A stretch of DNA of 64,000 nt from Ctena decussata (Eukaryota > Mollusca > Bivalvia > Lucinida > Lucinidae). This document shows, in pieces, positions 33,480-44,400 of the stretch. Numbering within the stretch: the stretch's first letter is position 1; every line of letters starts with the position of its first letter. A program made the position numbers and the translations under genes. The notes beneath the pieces were generated by a model, which saw nothing but the letters and a program-made list of their open reading frames with translations, had not been told where the DNA came from and ran no database searches. The stretch lies in the NCBI GenBank assembly GCA_963989385.1, contig OZ022502.1, positions 11,829,001 to 11,893,000 on the forward strand, written 5' to 3'.

Positions 33480-34080
33480 TTACTCAGATTTTCATTGCTC
33501 TACCTCCCTTATTTTTAGAGTTACGTCCCTTTGGATATTTTAAGGCTATCCTTGTGCAAACCGTATTAGTTTGTTGATGATACTTTATAGCAGTTGGGAT
33601 GTGGTTGAGATTGTGTGTAGTATGAGAATAATTGATCCGCGACACACGAAATCCAACAATGTGGTTGTGCGCCTAACGCAGACTCAGATCAGCCTAGGCA
33701 TCCGCCCAGTCCTGTCAGACTCTTCGCTATGCGCTTAAAGGGTACCTAAGCATTTATGCTACCTCCATGCGGACAGCGAAGACTCTGATCAGACTGGGCG
33801 GATGCCCAGGCTGATCTGAGTCTGCGCTGGGCGCACAACCACTTTGTTGGTTTTCTCGTGTCGCGGCTCAATTGACCCCCCTTACTTCCAGAGTTATTAT
33901 CCTTCGATTATTTGTAGACTATTTTTGTATTTTGTGTAATCTTTTGGAATATTATGACACTGTGTAGCAATGTGCATTAGGCTCAGACTATGGACTGAGT
34001 ATGAGAATGCTTGATGACCCTTACTTAATTTTGGAGTTATATGCTTTGATTAGTATCTTTTTTTAGACTGGCTGATTATA
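33480..34080. repeat. diverged units of the 940-bp TIR element family, split by MITE-A
   Basis: Units with 'agttacgtccctttggat', 'tttggaatattatgacactgtgtagcaatgtg' (split) and 'gagaat.attga.gacccccttac' resemble the interior of 4745-5684. MITE-A copy 5 interrupts at 33633-33870. Confidence 0.6.
33633..33870 (+). mobile_element. MITE-A copy 5
   Basis: A 238-bp foldback element from tgatccgcgacacacgaaat to the inverse end ctcgtgtcgcggctca. Flanks aatt/aatt suggest a 3-4 bp AT-rich target duplication; the surrounding tandem unit reads through without the element. Confidence 0.93.
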
Positions 34081-34293
34081 CCTGTGTGTGGCTGATTGCC
34101 AGGACTTTTGATCTGCACGAGGGTACTGACCGGGGCTGATACGGACGTATACATGAATTGTCCCGCTTGCGGTGTTCTTGTTCCTTTAGGAGTTGACCGT
34201 CCTTGGAGCAAGAGAGTCAAAGTTACTTCACCTGAAACACCTTACTCAAACTTTCGTAAGCAAAAGATACATTTAGGCGAGGCTATTAACTCC

Positions 34294-35632
34294 TAGTGCT
34301 ACGTTTACATTATGTTCTCAGCGGCCACGACAGCCCCGTTTGCGCGAAACGTAAAGCGCCGTGGGATTTTGGCCATTTTTCCTCCGTATTCAAGTTTTGT
34401 TAGGTCCTGCTAAGTTTTCTTACGGTCTATCACGGTATCCGTGATGGGCTGTGGAGGGGGAAAGGGGTTGCTCAAAGGTGCACTACGGTTCGACCTGCGG
34501 TCTACCACGTATACCAGTACGTCCCCCCCCCCAGGCCTGTCACGTTCTGGTGGGGTCCCTCCCGTTTCTCACGCTCTGATCAAGGTCTGACGCGTTTTTC
34601 ACGTTCTGTCAAGGCTTCTACGGACGAAACGGCAACTCCGGGCAGTTTTGGAACACGTTTGTGCCCACGGTGTAAAAAGAAGGCCTCCCAAGCAACAGGA
34701 ATCATTGTATCTTGATACTTCGACGAGACATCGTGACTACCCAAGATGAAGAAGATTTTGTTTTTGCATGTTTACTTGGTGCATACACCCAGTCCAGGGA
34801 TTGGGTCAGTAGTATCTGCACGCTCGACTTCATCTGGCAGCGCTGAAGGGCGAGGACATCCAGGCTCCCTTGCTGGTAATGCTGATGCAGGACGGGAGGT
34901 GTGTGTGTGTGTGAAGGGGGAAGCTTCCTACGTTCTGGCTTCTTCGGTGGCACAGTTTGGCCTTCATTCTTAACAGTTTGGTCTTCTCTGTTCGTATTGT
35001 AGATACAGAAATGTGTCAATGACTGTTCAGAGTCGAATAAAGCGCCCCTGCCGGGCTCGGTTTTTTTACACTATCTCCCAGACCGCACCCGCCGTGTTGG
35101 ACCGTAGTATAACGCAACCCTCCGTAGAACGCCGGCCTGTAAACCGTCACAAGCCGAGACGCGTCGTGATTTAACGCAACGAAACGACTAATATACGCCT
35201 TAGCTTGCCGTGAAAGCCGTGACAAAACGTGGTAAAACGGGACAAAACGCGCAGCAACCGTGAAGCAACCGTGACAAAACGCGCACTAAACGCAACAAGA
35301 CGTGGCAGGACCATCAGGGGCCGGGGAATACTTATGTTTCCCGCCCCACTACGGACCCCCTCCAAGTTTTATTACGGTCTGTAACGTACTGTCACGTTTT
35401 ATTGCGTTCATCCCGTTTTACCACGGTCTATTAGGTTTCTCATCCGCACCGGGACTGCCGTGGCAATTTGTTTGACAGTTTAAAAAATCTGGCCCGGCAT
35501 CCACGGCAATCAGGGCCTGTTATGTTTGCCCACCCCGTCCCCTGCGTTGTCTCACGTTCATCCCGTTTTGTCTACGGTGGCCTGAAACGTGATTGCCGTG
35601 GCCGCCGGGAACATAGTGTAAACGCAGCATTA
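34294..35632. mobile_element. GC-rich 1.34-kb TIR element
   Basis: Imperfect ~40-bp inverted termini: tagtgctacgtttacattat...cagcggccacgacagc at the left and the inverse of taatgctgcgtttacactat...ggcggccacggca at the right. The interior is much more GC-rich than its surroundings. It is packed with degenerate copies of a motif like cgtgacaaaacg on the right half and its complement (cgttt..cacgg) on the left. No credible protein; ORFs at 34702-35365 follow the motif composition. Confidence 0.8.
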
Positions 35633-35681
35633 AATTAAAAACTGTCCAATAACAAATAACGAATAGAATAGATTAACAAAT

Positions 35682-35918
35682 GAGCCGCGACACGAGAAAA
35701 CCAACAAACTGGTTGTGCGCCCAGCGCAGACTCAGATCAGCCTGGGCACCCGCCCAGTCTGGTCAGAGTCTGCGCTGTGCGCGTGGAGGTAGCTGAGACT
35801 CTTAGCTACCCTTTAAGCGCAGAATGAAGACTGTGGTCAGACTAGGCGGATGCCCAGCTTGGTCTGAGTATGCGCTGGATGCACAACCACATTGTTTGTT
35901 TTCTCGTGTCGCGGCTCA
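35682..35918 (-). mobile_element. MITE-A copy 6
   Basis: 237 bp, with clean ends TGAGCCGCGACACGAGAAAA and inverse. The centre ggtagctgagactcttagct is in the orientation of copies 3 and 8, hence minus strand. Confidence 0.93.
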
Positions 35919-36161
35919 AATCTATTTACAGAACTCTTCAAATATTAAGCTTAATATATCCGTCACTGTATCAAAATTTCTTCAGCATGCCGATAACCAA
36001 TTACTAAACAAAAAAACGTGACAAAAATTATACTGTATGAATATGTCTAATACAAGATTCGTTAATATTATATGACAGATATTTATGAGCAGGTATATTA
36101 ATTAAATGGATTAATCCATTCATGCCTTGTGTCCCTTAACAGGACATTGGCAAACAGCGCA

Positions 36162-36231
36162 GACCCAGATCAGACGCCATAGAACGCGACGTTTGATCAA
36201 ACGTCGCGTTCTATGGCGTTTGATCTGGGTC
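36162..36231. mobile_element. near-perfect 70-bp palindrome
   Basis: Arms of 35 bp: gacccagatcagacgccata then gaacgcgacgtttga, mirrored about tttgatcaaa with at most one mismatch. Preceded by 'caaacagcgca' as in the 20523-20611 element, so it is probably the core of a small foldback transposon. Confidence 0.88.
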
Positions 36232-36407
36232 AGGCACAGCTTTGATTGTGCTCTTACTTTAATATGGAATAAACCTCAAACTACTAAACAAAGCTTGTTT
36301 TTAGTATTTGATTAAGAGAAATTGTGTGGAAAACAAATATATATAGGAAACCATAAGAAATTCTGCAAAGCGCATAAGATTTATATAATATGGGTATGAC
36401 TGTTCTT

Positions 36408-36500
36408 GCTCAGCTGAGCTGAGCATAAAAAAGTTTTATATCCTCGAGGCCAAGCCTCGAGGTCATAAAACTTTTTTCGTGCTCAACTCAGCTGAGCATG
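36408..36500. mobile_element. foldback element 1 of a hairpin cluster
   Basis: The arm gctcagctgag...aaaaaagttttat...cctcgaggc is mirrored as gcctcgagg..ataaaactttttt...ctcagctgagc. Confidence 0.88.
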
Positions 36501-36507
36501 AAATTAT

Positions 36508-36580
36508 ATTTTCTCTGCTGATAAATATAAAAATGCCAACTAATGTTGGCATTTTCATTTTCATTAGCAGAGAAATTTTC
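36508..36580. mobile_element. foldback element 2 of a hairpin cluster
   Basis: ttttctctgctgat...aaaatgccaac, loop taat, gttggcatttt...attagcagagaaa. It is 8 bp beyond the previous palindrome and followed by 'catactcagct', which belongs to the same set of ends. Confidence 0.85.
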
Positions 36581-36688
36581 ATACTCAGCTAAAATGAGCA
36601 AGAAAACAACTGTACTTATTAGTAATTTGATATTTATTTCATACTCAGCTGAACTGAGAGTGAAAAAAAAAAAGGTTTACAACCTCGA

Positions 36689-36826
36689 GGCCTGGGTTAG
36701 AGGTTTTAAATATAAAAAAAGCACACTGATTGGCTGCTTCCGAGCATTTGCTCGGAAGCAGCCAATCAGTGTTCTTTTTTTTGTGTTATCGAGAATGTAC
36801 TCAAGTTTTGTAACCTCTGGGCCTGG
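36689..36826. mobile_element. foldback MITE, family P1, copy 2
   Basis: Inverted arms gattggctgcttccgagca and tgctcggaagcagccaatc around a 3-nt loop, outer 'gaggttttaaa'/'caagttttgtaacctc'. Same core as 1663-1848. ORFs 36543-36845 (plus) and 36677-36859 (minus) are read-throughs of this hairpin. Confidence 0.87.
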
Positions 36827-37008
36827 TTCTTCATTGTTCGCATGAGGAAACTTGGACATTTTAAATGAAAATAAATATAACGAAAAATAAAAATGTAACT
36901 AAACCTGATACGTCCCTTAAAATGACATATGGGCTATTCAAAATATAAGGATAGATGAGTCAACTGGGCACGAACGGGTTTAGTTTAATTCAAACGGTGT
37001 CAACGTCC

Positions 37009-37024
37009 CCCCCCCCCCCCCCCC
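37009..37024. repeat. poly-C tract
   Basis: A 16-bp C run just before the palindromic element at 37067. Confidence 0.9.
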
Positions 37025-37066
37025 ACCCCGCATTGAACGTCTTGGAAGCGGCGTCGTGTGACACTT

Positions 37067-37221
37067 AAAATAGATTCTTGCTTATAGTGATTTGTTGTCC
37101 AAATATATCACTGGTTGGAGGTCAGTCGTGAAGTGAATATTTGACGAGCGCGAAGCACTGAGACTGACCGACAACCAGTGATATATTGGGCAACAAATCA
37201 TTTGTTAGCAAGAATCTATTT
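37067..37221. mobile_element. 155-bp foldback element
   Basis: The left arm aaatagattcttgc...gatttgttgtcc...tatatcactggttg matches the inverse of the right arm (aaccagtgatatattgggca, gcaagaatctattt). The loop side contains 'gaggtcagtc'/'gactgacc'. Confidence 0.85.
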
Positions 37222-38639
37222 CGATTCTAAAACGCCAAAAACGACGAAAACGCAAGTGTTTACTTCAGATTTTCCAGTTTTCCGCCATGATTACATGAAG
37301 AAATCACGCCAACAACTTTGACTGTAACAGAAGCATTCTTATGTATTTCGTAAATTTTTGATGCGAGAAAACGACATTACGCGGTCCTCATGGAAATAAA
37401 CTTGACGTCACCAAAAGAATCAAAATAACGTCCGAATGGCGCTAAATAACGTCACGCTTATCCGCCCAATGATTTGCCATGCAATTAAATCACTAGATTT
37501 TACCATTGGCGACAAGTCTTAGAATTTGTGATACACATCTCCATCCCGCTCATTCGTATTGTAATCATGGTTATTATGCTGGTAAACCTGTACAACACCT
37601 GAGATACAGAATCGATATTACCTTTCTAATATCGATTAATGCCTAACGCTCAGCGGGTCTAAGAGAAATAAAATTTCCTTTTAAAAGGAAGGCTTGCCCA
37701 GCTAAGCCAGTGAAATTTTATTTAGTTGTTATTGAAGTGAACCCAATTGTTGGTGCACTTTCTGTTGCTATCTTTTAATTAGCAAAGTATTTAATTTTCT
37801 TAACTTTTTGAATGGTGGCATTATCCATAGGTGTGAGGTAAAAACAAGTGTAGAATTTATTTGAAACACAAACCGAGGAAACACACACAAACACACACAC
37901 ACACATACACACACACACACAGTTTTCCAACGTTTTGGTCGTTAGGCAAGTCTCAAGGAAAAGTACCATATGAACCTATTTCAAGTCTTTTCTTTACGGC
38001 TGCTGAGTCACTTAGTTTGAATCAAATTTTAGGGAAGACAGTTTCAAACCCATGTTGAGGGAATTTTGGCATATCTGAACTTGGCATCAAAGAAGACAAT
38101 AAATTTATATTTACTGAAGTTTATTTTTGGTTTTAGTGGCATCAGTGGCAATTTTGACACTCTGAGAAGAAAATGCATGCTGCTATTGTTCGAGACAATA
38201 ACTTGCTTTACACCATTTGGGAGCAACAAAGCATGGAACCCATTGCGTTCATACTTCCATGAACTTCCGAGAAATGAAATTTATCTTTCATATTCATGCT
38301 GTGTTTTCACATCAATTTTGTTACTTATTCGTGAAGTTCTGACTAATTTAACACCGAGGAAAGGACGAAGAATAGTTATAAACCAACGTGTTTTATAATG
38401 ATGTACAACAGCCGCCACTATGACATGACGTATATAAAACGTTACATCGGCCAATCATCTATTTGAATTATCCGTGACGTCGCTTACGCGTAAGATTGTA
38501 TGAATGAGTGTTGTTCATGGATGTATGAACAACGTCAGCCCAGTATAGGTGCATTTAACGAAACCGTCGATGAGTGTAAATATTTCTCTGTACATTAGTA
38601 TAGGTGAAGTAAAAAGGCAACATTAGAGAGTGTTACAAA
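37222..38639. other. intergenic stretch with (CA)n
   Basis: A CA-rich microsatellite lies at 37884-37920. A 110-aa plus-strand frame at 38066-38398 has no recognised domain and no splice or poly-A context to support it. Nothing else seen. Confidence 0.45.
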
Positions 38640-38775
38640 AGCAAGAAAAATGTCCGCACAACCCCCACCCGCACCTACTGCAAGCACAGTAGGCCCTTGC
38701 CCAACTATAATCCAAATCAGTAGTACGTCCCGGCACTGGAAGTTATACTCAGCATTATCGCATCATCCAACCAAC
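38640..38775 (+). mobile_element. SINE-C copy, 3' part
   Basis: Carries 'cccccacccgcacctactgc', 'aagcacagtaggcccttgcc' and 'cccggcactggaagtt' as in the copies at 19727 and 59694. The 5' half is missing. Confidence 0.72.
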
Positions 38776-39868
38776 CACTCCATTGTCATAAAGCTGTCAA
38801 TGATTCCCTAACAGTCGGCCTGAACGAGATTCAAATTTTAACGGTTCTGAATTGTCCCCTTTTTCTGTACCTGTTTCATTGTAAGAGGTATCCAGTTCAG
38901 GCTATTCATGAACATGTTGATGGCTAATAGGAAATTTATCAGAAGCTATGCCTGTTGCAATGCGATTGCAAAAATATTACTCACCTACATTACCAGCTTT
39001 TACATACATAACACGGTCAGTTGTGCATAAAAGTCACACACACGGATAGATGGGATACATTTTTTCAGTATATGTGATGAATGATAAGGGGAAAAAAACG
39101 TCAAAAGCGCATGTTTCTAAATTAAAACAATGAATTTAAACTTCGCTATTTTTACAGATACACAGATCAGCCCATTCCGGCATAAGCGCAGTCTGATCAG
39201 TCTATCCTCAGCATGAAAGATGTCTGCATCATGAAGAATATATATGCCGAAAAAGACTGATCAGACCCCAAGAATGCACCGGCTCTGAACAGTGTGTCGG
39301 CTGCTCTGATTAGTCAGATTATGCGATGCCCTAAGGCCTATTTTGTGCGATGCCGCTGCATGATTTTTGGAAAAGCTAATGCTTGTAAACTAAGCCTATA
39401 AATATACAATGTTTCTTACACAGGTTTTGGTATATTTCTAAGGATGCAAAGCAAAAATATTTTGCATTAAATTAAGAGTTTCATTTTTATGCAATCAGTT
39501 TATAAAAAGCAAAAGATATGTGGCCAAGTTCAAGGCACTTGTGAAAGAAAAACGTGCTTTTTAACGGAAATATCAAAACAAAGTACATGCACTATCAAAA
39601 ATAGATTTTCCGTCTGTTATTTTTAGCAGATGAGGTATAACGGGTATGGATAAAAATAGACTCTCTTGGTATTTTCCGACTAAGCGTGACGTATCGTCTC
39701 TTCCGAAAATAACTCGGTATCACTAAACCACTTGAATACTGGCTTGCGACCGTCATCGCAAGCCAATAACTGCATTCGCATTAATACTCGCTCCAGGTAA
39801 CAGGTAACCGATTATCCTACTTGGCGCGCCTTGAAGGCTTAAGCTCTAGATGATCGCGTTGCTAGGGT
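38776..39868. other. unannotated intergenic stretch
   Basis: No gene. A MITE-A-like arm (gcgcagtctgatcagtctat ... agactgatcagac) forms a loose inverted pair at about 39150-39275. Confidence 0.5.
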
Positions 39869-39873
39869 CGAGG

Positions 39874-40038
39874 CAGTGGCGGATCCAGAGGGGGTTCGAG
39901 GGGTTCAAACGAACCCCCTCCTCAGCCCAAGTTATCTTATTTTCATGGGGAATTTCAGGAAAAAATGGTCAAACTGCATAAATCGAACCCCCTCAGCTAA
40001 TTTGAACCCCCTATCCAAAATTCCTGGATCCGCCCCTG
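39874..40038. mobile_element. 165-bp TIR MITE with 5-bp TSD
   Basis: Termini CAGTGGCGGATCCAG and CTGGATCCGCCCCTG are inverted with one mismatch. CGAGG flanks both sides (39869-39873 and 40039-40043). The inner arms gggggttcgaggggttcaaa and inverse extend the pairing. The ORFs across it are accidental. Confidence 0.92.
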
Positions 40039-40165
40039 CGAGGCTTGTACGTTTCGCGCCTTGATGACGTCGGATGTAAACCTTTACATCTGTCGACGTC
40101 CGCCTAAAACAGTTCTTTGGAAAACGTCGCATTATACTTGTATTTTTTTTTCTTCTACGTGTATA

Positions 40166-40362
40166 TGAGCCGCGACACGAAAAAACCAACAATGTGGTTG
40201 TGCGCCCAGCGCAGACTCAGATCATCCTGGGCATCTGCCCACTTTCATCAGACTCTGTGTAAAGTGCTCAAAGGGTAACCAAGGGTCTAAGCTACCTCCA
40301 TGCGGACAGCGAAGACTCTGATCAGACTGGGCGGATGCCCAGGCTGATCTGAGTCTGCGCTG
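40166..40362 (+). mobile_element. MITE-A copy 7, left part
   Basis: Starts tgagccgcgacacgaaaaaa and follows the MITE-A arm and centre to 'gtctgcgctg', where the 7.77-kb TIR element begins. The remaining 41 bp are at 48140-48180; together they make exactly 238 bp. Confidence 0.95.
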
Positions 40363-40583
40363 ACGTAACGTCAGATGTTGGTGACAATAAGCGTAACGTC
40401 AGAAAACGTTAGATTTTGAGTTCTGTTGCCAGTTCGCTGCAACGGCCGCAGCGCATTTCTTCAAATATTTCCCTAAATAAATACTCATTAAATGTGAATT
40501 GAATAGACAACTGCAACTGCCAGCAGAATATATTCGGAAGACATTAATTTTCGCGACAACTTGCGATTTTGCTCGATTTCAAT

Positions 40584-40788
40584 AGGGGGCCTCGGTAGCT
40601 CAGTAGGTTAAGCGCTGGCCTGCTGACCTAGCCGTCCCGGGTTCGATCCCCGCTTGAGGCGAGAATCTTTTCAAATGTAAACGGGGTTCCAATGCACGCA
40701 GCCTTTCATATTCAACCTCTCGTCGTCCTGATATCACTGAAATACTGTTGAAAAGGATGTAAAATCGCAAGTCATCCATCCATTCATT
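40584..40788 (+). mobile_element. SINE-B copy 2, full length with 9-bp TSD
   Basis: GATTTCAAT occurs at 40575-40583 and 40789-40797. tRNA-like head (40589-40660) with acceptor gcctc/gaggc, A-box region ggtagctcagtaggttaagc and B box gggttcgatcccc. The body has 'ggggttccaatgcacgcagc' and 'tgatatcactgaaatactgt'; the tail is catccatccattcatt. The best reference copy of the family here (205 bp). Confidence 0.95.
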
Positions 40789-40797
40789 GATTTCAAT

Positions 40798-43032
40798 TAA
40801 ACGTTACCGACGTACAAATTAGTCCGGGGGCATATGTCGTTCCCGTGAACATTCGTGTTAATTTTTGGCAACATATATCAGCTTCATCAGTGGTGGGTAC
40901 ACAATGGAAAAACACATGTTGCCATTTTTTTCTAATGACTCTTTGGCCGTAACGATCGATAATATACGTTACATATATGTATTTGTGTTAAAATCATGTA
41001 ATGTCTAGGTAGCTCCTTATGTTTTATTTTTATTCTTGTTTTTTTCTATAGAATCCTTTATAAGTATTAGAAAATACAGCTAAATTCGTTTTTTCATCAT
41101 TAAATACCACAAGTAGTAACGTAAATAACTTTAATTCATAATCTATTCCATCATAATACAACTTCCAGTATTACGTCATTATCTCTCACAGAACATTTAT
41201 GAAAATAATATCCTGGTAGTTCTTATGGAATACTGTTTATTTGGAGCTACCAGCCTTATTACCAAGTGGTTTAAGGACTTCATGAGGTGTGTTTTATACG
41301 TGACGAAACTAAGAATATTTCAAACCGTAATAAATAAGACTTGACAGATTCAGAACAGGCACACCCGATTTTGCTGTTTGCTAATTTGTTATACCATAAA
41401 CCAAAAGTTTTTGTTTGATGCTATTGCCCAGCTACTCAAATTTACGATTCTTGATGCAGTAACATACGTGACATCTTCGTATATTAACCAAAACTGCTAA
41501 AACAGACTTATCACTTTAAAGAAAAAAAACATCTGCAATCATAAACAAGCATTTGATTTGTATAAAAGTGCCAAATAAAATGATAAAGTCAGTTTGAGGA
41601 AGTTGAAACCTGATCGGCGGTTTTCCTGGTCATGGTAAGTCAAACATTATCAGTAATCAGAAATTCATAATATTATTGAAAATATCTGGTTCATTTAACA
41701 TACAAGTTGTAAGAATCTAAAACAGAAAATATAGCCTGACCCTTGAAGAGTGAAGCCACACTGTTACCTAACAAAGCTAACGCGAACATTTGGTGACAGA
41801 GAATACTTAGGTTCGTAAGACTTTCACCTATTATACGTGACCAAGGGGAACATTATTGTTCAGCTTAAGTTGAGAAACGAAACTAAACCCGGGTTAAAAC
41901 GTTGCAGGGTAGTTTATTACATAGGTATATCCAGTCTACGGTTATAGTTCACAACGGTAATGTACTAGTTGGGACCTTAAGAGTACAATGTTACACACAA
42001 TTATTATAAGTAGAAGGACAAGAATAAAAGAAAGTTGTTTCACGGGCTATCACAGCAATAAAAAATACATGTATACTGTACATATACTTTTTTAAAGACT
42101 ATCTTTACTTCCATGCTATTTTCTCCCCTTTTTCGTACTAGTATGGTTATATACAACAGTCTCTTAGAAGAATTGATTCAGCATGGAACCTATGCTTACT
42201 TTTGATTTAACAGTTAATTATTTGTTTAAGGGACAGAGTTCAACATATTTCTAAGCCACATATCGAAATGGCAAGTAAAGATGACAAAGTATTGATGTGG
42301 GATATTGCTGTTCTGTTATATCTTGGCGAATCTCAGTTTTTCCGAATAATTTATCAAACCATAATTTTACTTTGCAGCGAAATAACAAAACAAAAGAAAA
42401 CGGAACGAGTAACGAAAACAACAAGTTACTGAGTAGTTTCTAAAGTTCTCATATCTTACATGCTCAAACAGTAGTATATTAGTTCTGAATAGCAATAAGG
42501 AAATGGTACAAGTGATGCATACTGTAGATATCATGTAAATAACCTCAATTCCTGATTTTCAAATGATTTCATTGACTTCAAGATTATATCACCATATTGC
42601 AGCTTAGCAATAATCACGGAAATAAACTTAGTATTTATTAAATTTTACTGCTATTCTGAATGATCCTTGTCCAGATATTTAATATACAGTATTATGACGC
42701 CGGTAATATCAATACAACAACTGAAGAAATATACATAATAAAAGTTGAATGATCAAAGTTAAATTAGACTTTTGTTATATTTACCTGTGTGTGATAATGT
42801 ATCCGAACACAGACAGGGGTGTACAGTATTACCTGACCAAATAAATCTTGGTAATGTTACACTGAGCGATACATGATGGGCACAGACCGATAATAAGACA
42901 TTCTGTGTTTCATAAAAACATAGTTTTTCATTGTCACATTGTCACAGTGATAATAATATGTAGCAGTGTAACCTAACCGATGGGTGCAATACAAACGGGT
43001 AACGTTGTTTACAATTCAGCATGTAAGTTAAA
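40798..43032. other. AT-rich interior of the 7.77-kb element
   Basis: No reading frame, tandem repeat or recognisable element; unlike a gene desert with MITEs, no palindromes stand out either. Confidence 0.5.
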
Positions 43033-43044
43033 ATAGTAGGATTA

Positions 43045-43311
43045 TTTATTGATTTCATGCTTAACGTCCTCGGTAAACAGCTATGGTCATGTCGTGACGG
43101 TCAGTTACCCTAACCACACTATTCCTGGGCAGGCTTAGACCTCCTAAGCGGTTAACCAGTACTAAGTGCACATATTTTCGCCAGTAACTGACAACTGCCC
43201 TTCTTGAATCAGCGGAAGGAGAAACGAAAGTATGTGGCCAGACCGGGTTTCGAACCCAGGACCTCTGACTTATGATTCAGGTGCCCTACCGATTGCGCTA
43301 CGCGGTCCGGC
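43045..43311 (-). mobile_element. SINE-A copy 3, full length with TSD
   Basis: Flanked by ATAGTAGGATTA (43033-43044) and ATAGTGGGATTA (43312-43323), a 12-bp duplication with one mismatch. Minus-strand tRNA-like head at 43238-43310: acceptor ccggacc/ggtctgg, gcgtagcgcaatcggtaggg, CAT in the anticodon loop, B box gggttcgaaaccc. Body as in the other copies; the tail ends (aatca/aataa)n-like. Length 267 bp. Confidence 0.95.
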
Positions 43312-43557
43312 ATAGTGGGATTAACACAATCTTCCTTTTGAGGTAGTACTGTGCAAAGGGCTGTTGAATGAGAATAAAATCGACATCATAGCAATAAGGG
43401 TATTATTAACAGTCACCTGAGCCCACACTTCTGTCAGTTGCCTTAGCTGACAGGCTCTTTTGCTGATTGGTTCGGTCGACAGCATAGGTAGGGAACAAGG
43501 TATCACCTCTGTGACAGTTCTGAACCAAGACATATATAACTTACGTCTAATATCAAC

Positions 43558-43582
43558 TTATATATATATATATATATATATA
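43558..43582. repeat. (TA)n microsatellite
   Basis: A run of alternating TA. Confidence 0.9.
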
Positions 43583-43843
43583 ATTTCCTGGTCGCATGTA
43601 ATTTTAAATGATGGGCTTTGTGATGTTGCTACAAGTCAGATTAAATGTTAAGAAAGCTCTACATGCTTCAGATGTAAAGATCTATAGGTGTCCTGGTGAG
43701 TTCTTGTGTGAATTAAATAGCGAACTTTGCCATCTTAGTAGTGGTAAGTTAAATTTTCTCTGACATCTGAGAATGAAGCCTTCGAAAACAGCTTTCTCAA
43801 TAATAATAATAATAATAAAACAATCCCTGATAGATTACAAACA

Positions 43844-44302
43844 TGTAACGTAACGTTACTGTTACATTGCGTTTCAAGTACAGGACAACCCCATATAATT
43901 ATAGTTCAAAGACATATAACTTGGTGTTTCTTCACGGTTTGATGTACATCTGCTAACTTAAGACATAAAATATAATACTGAAGGGCTACATCATCTACAG
44001 TTAGCATTTTTTTTTCAATTTAAGGGAGATTCTTCAGAAAAAAAGTAGCATTTTCTCTCAAACTGTCAATACTGGTAACTGCTACCTAACTAACTCAAAA
44101 TATACAAGCATTTCTTTCAAAGATGGGCACGATTCAATCAGATGAGACAGGGTGTCTTTATTAAAAGCAACACATCCTCACTTCATTCAACCGATTCATT
44201 CAGATTATGGTTGTTTATTTTGTTATTTATTTTTAGTTGTAGTGATATACGTTACAGGTCTTGCGTGATGGATAAGTCATCTTTTTAAAATAGTTCAGTT
44301 TT

Positions 44303-44400
<98 letters not shown>

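Noticed and set aside
34702..35365. Several ORFs in the GC-rich TIR element
   Set aside because: The region is composed of degenerate repeats of one motif, which leaves stop-poor frames on both strands.
37861..37970. ORFs over the (CA)n tract at 37884-37920
   Set aside because: Low-complexity His/Thr and Val/Cys runs translated from the microsatellite.
38066..38398. 110-aa plus-strand ORF with hydrophobic stretches
   Set aside because: No recognisable family, no poly-A signal nearby and AT-rich sequence; likely chance.
40589..40660. Possible functional tRNA gene
   Set aside because: It is the head of SINE-B, bounded by a SINE target duplication; the anticodon stem pairs poorly.
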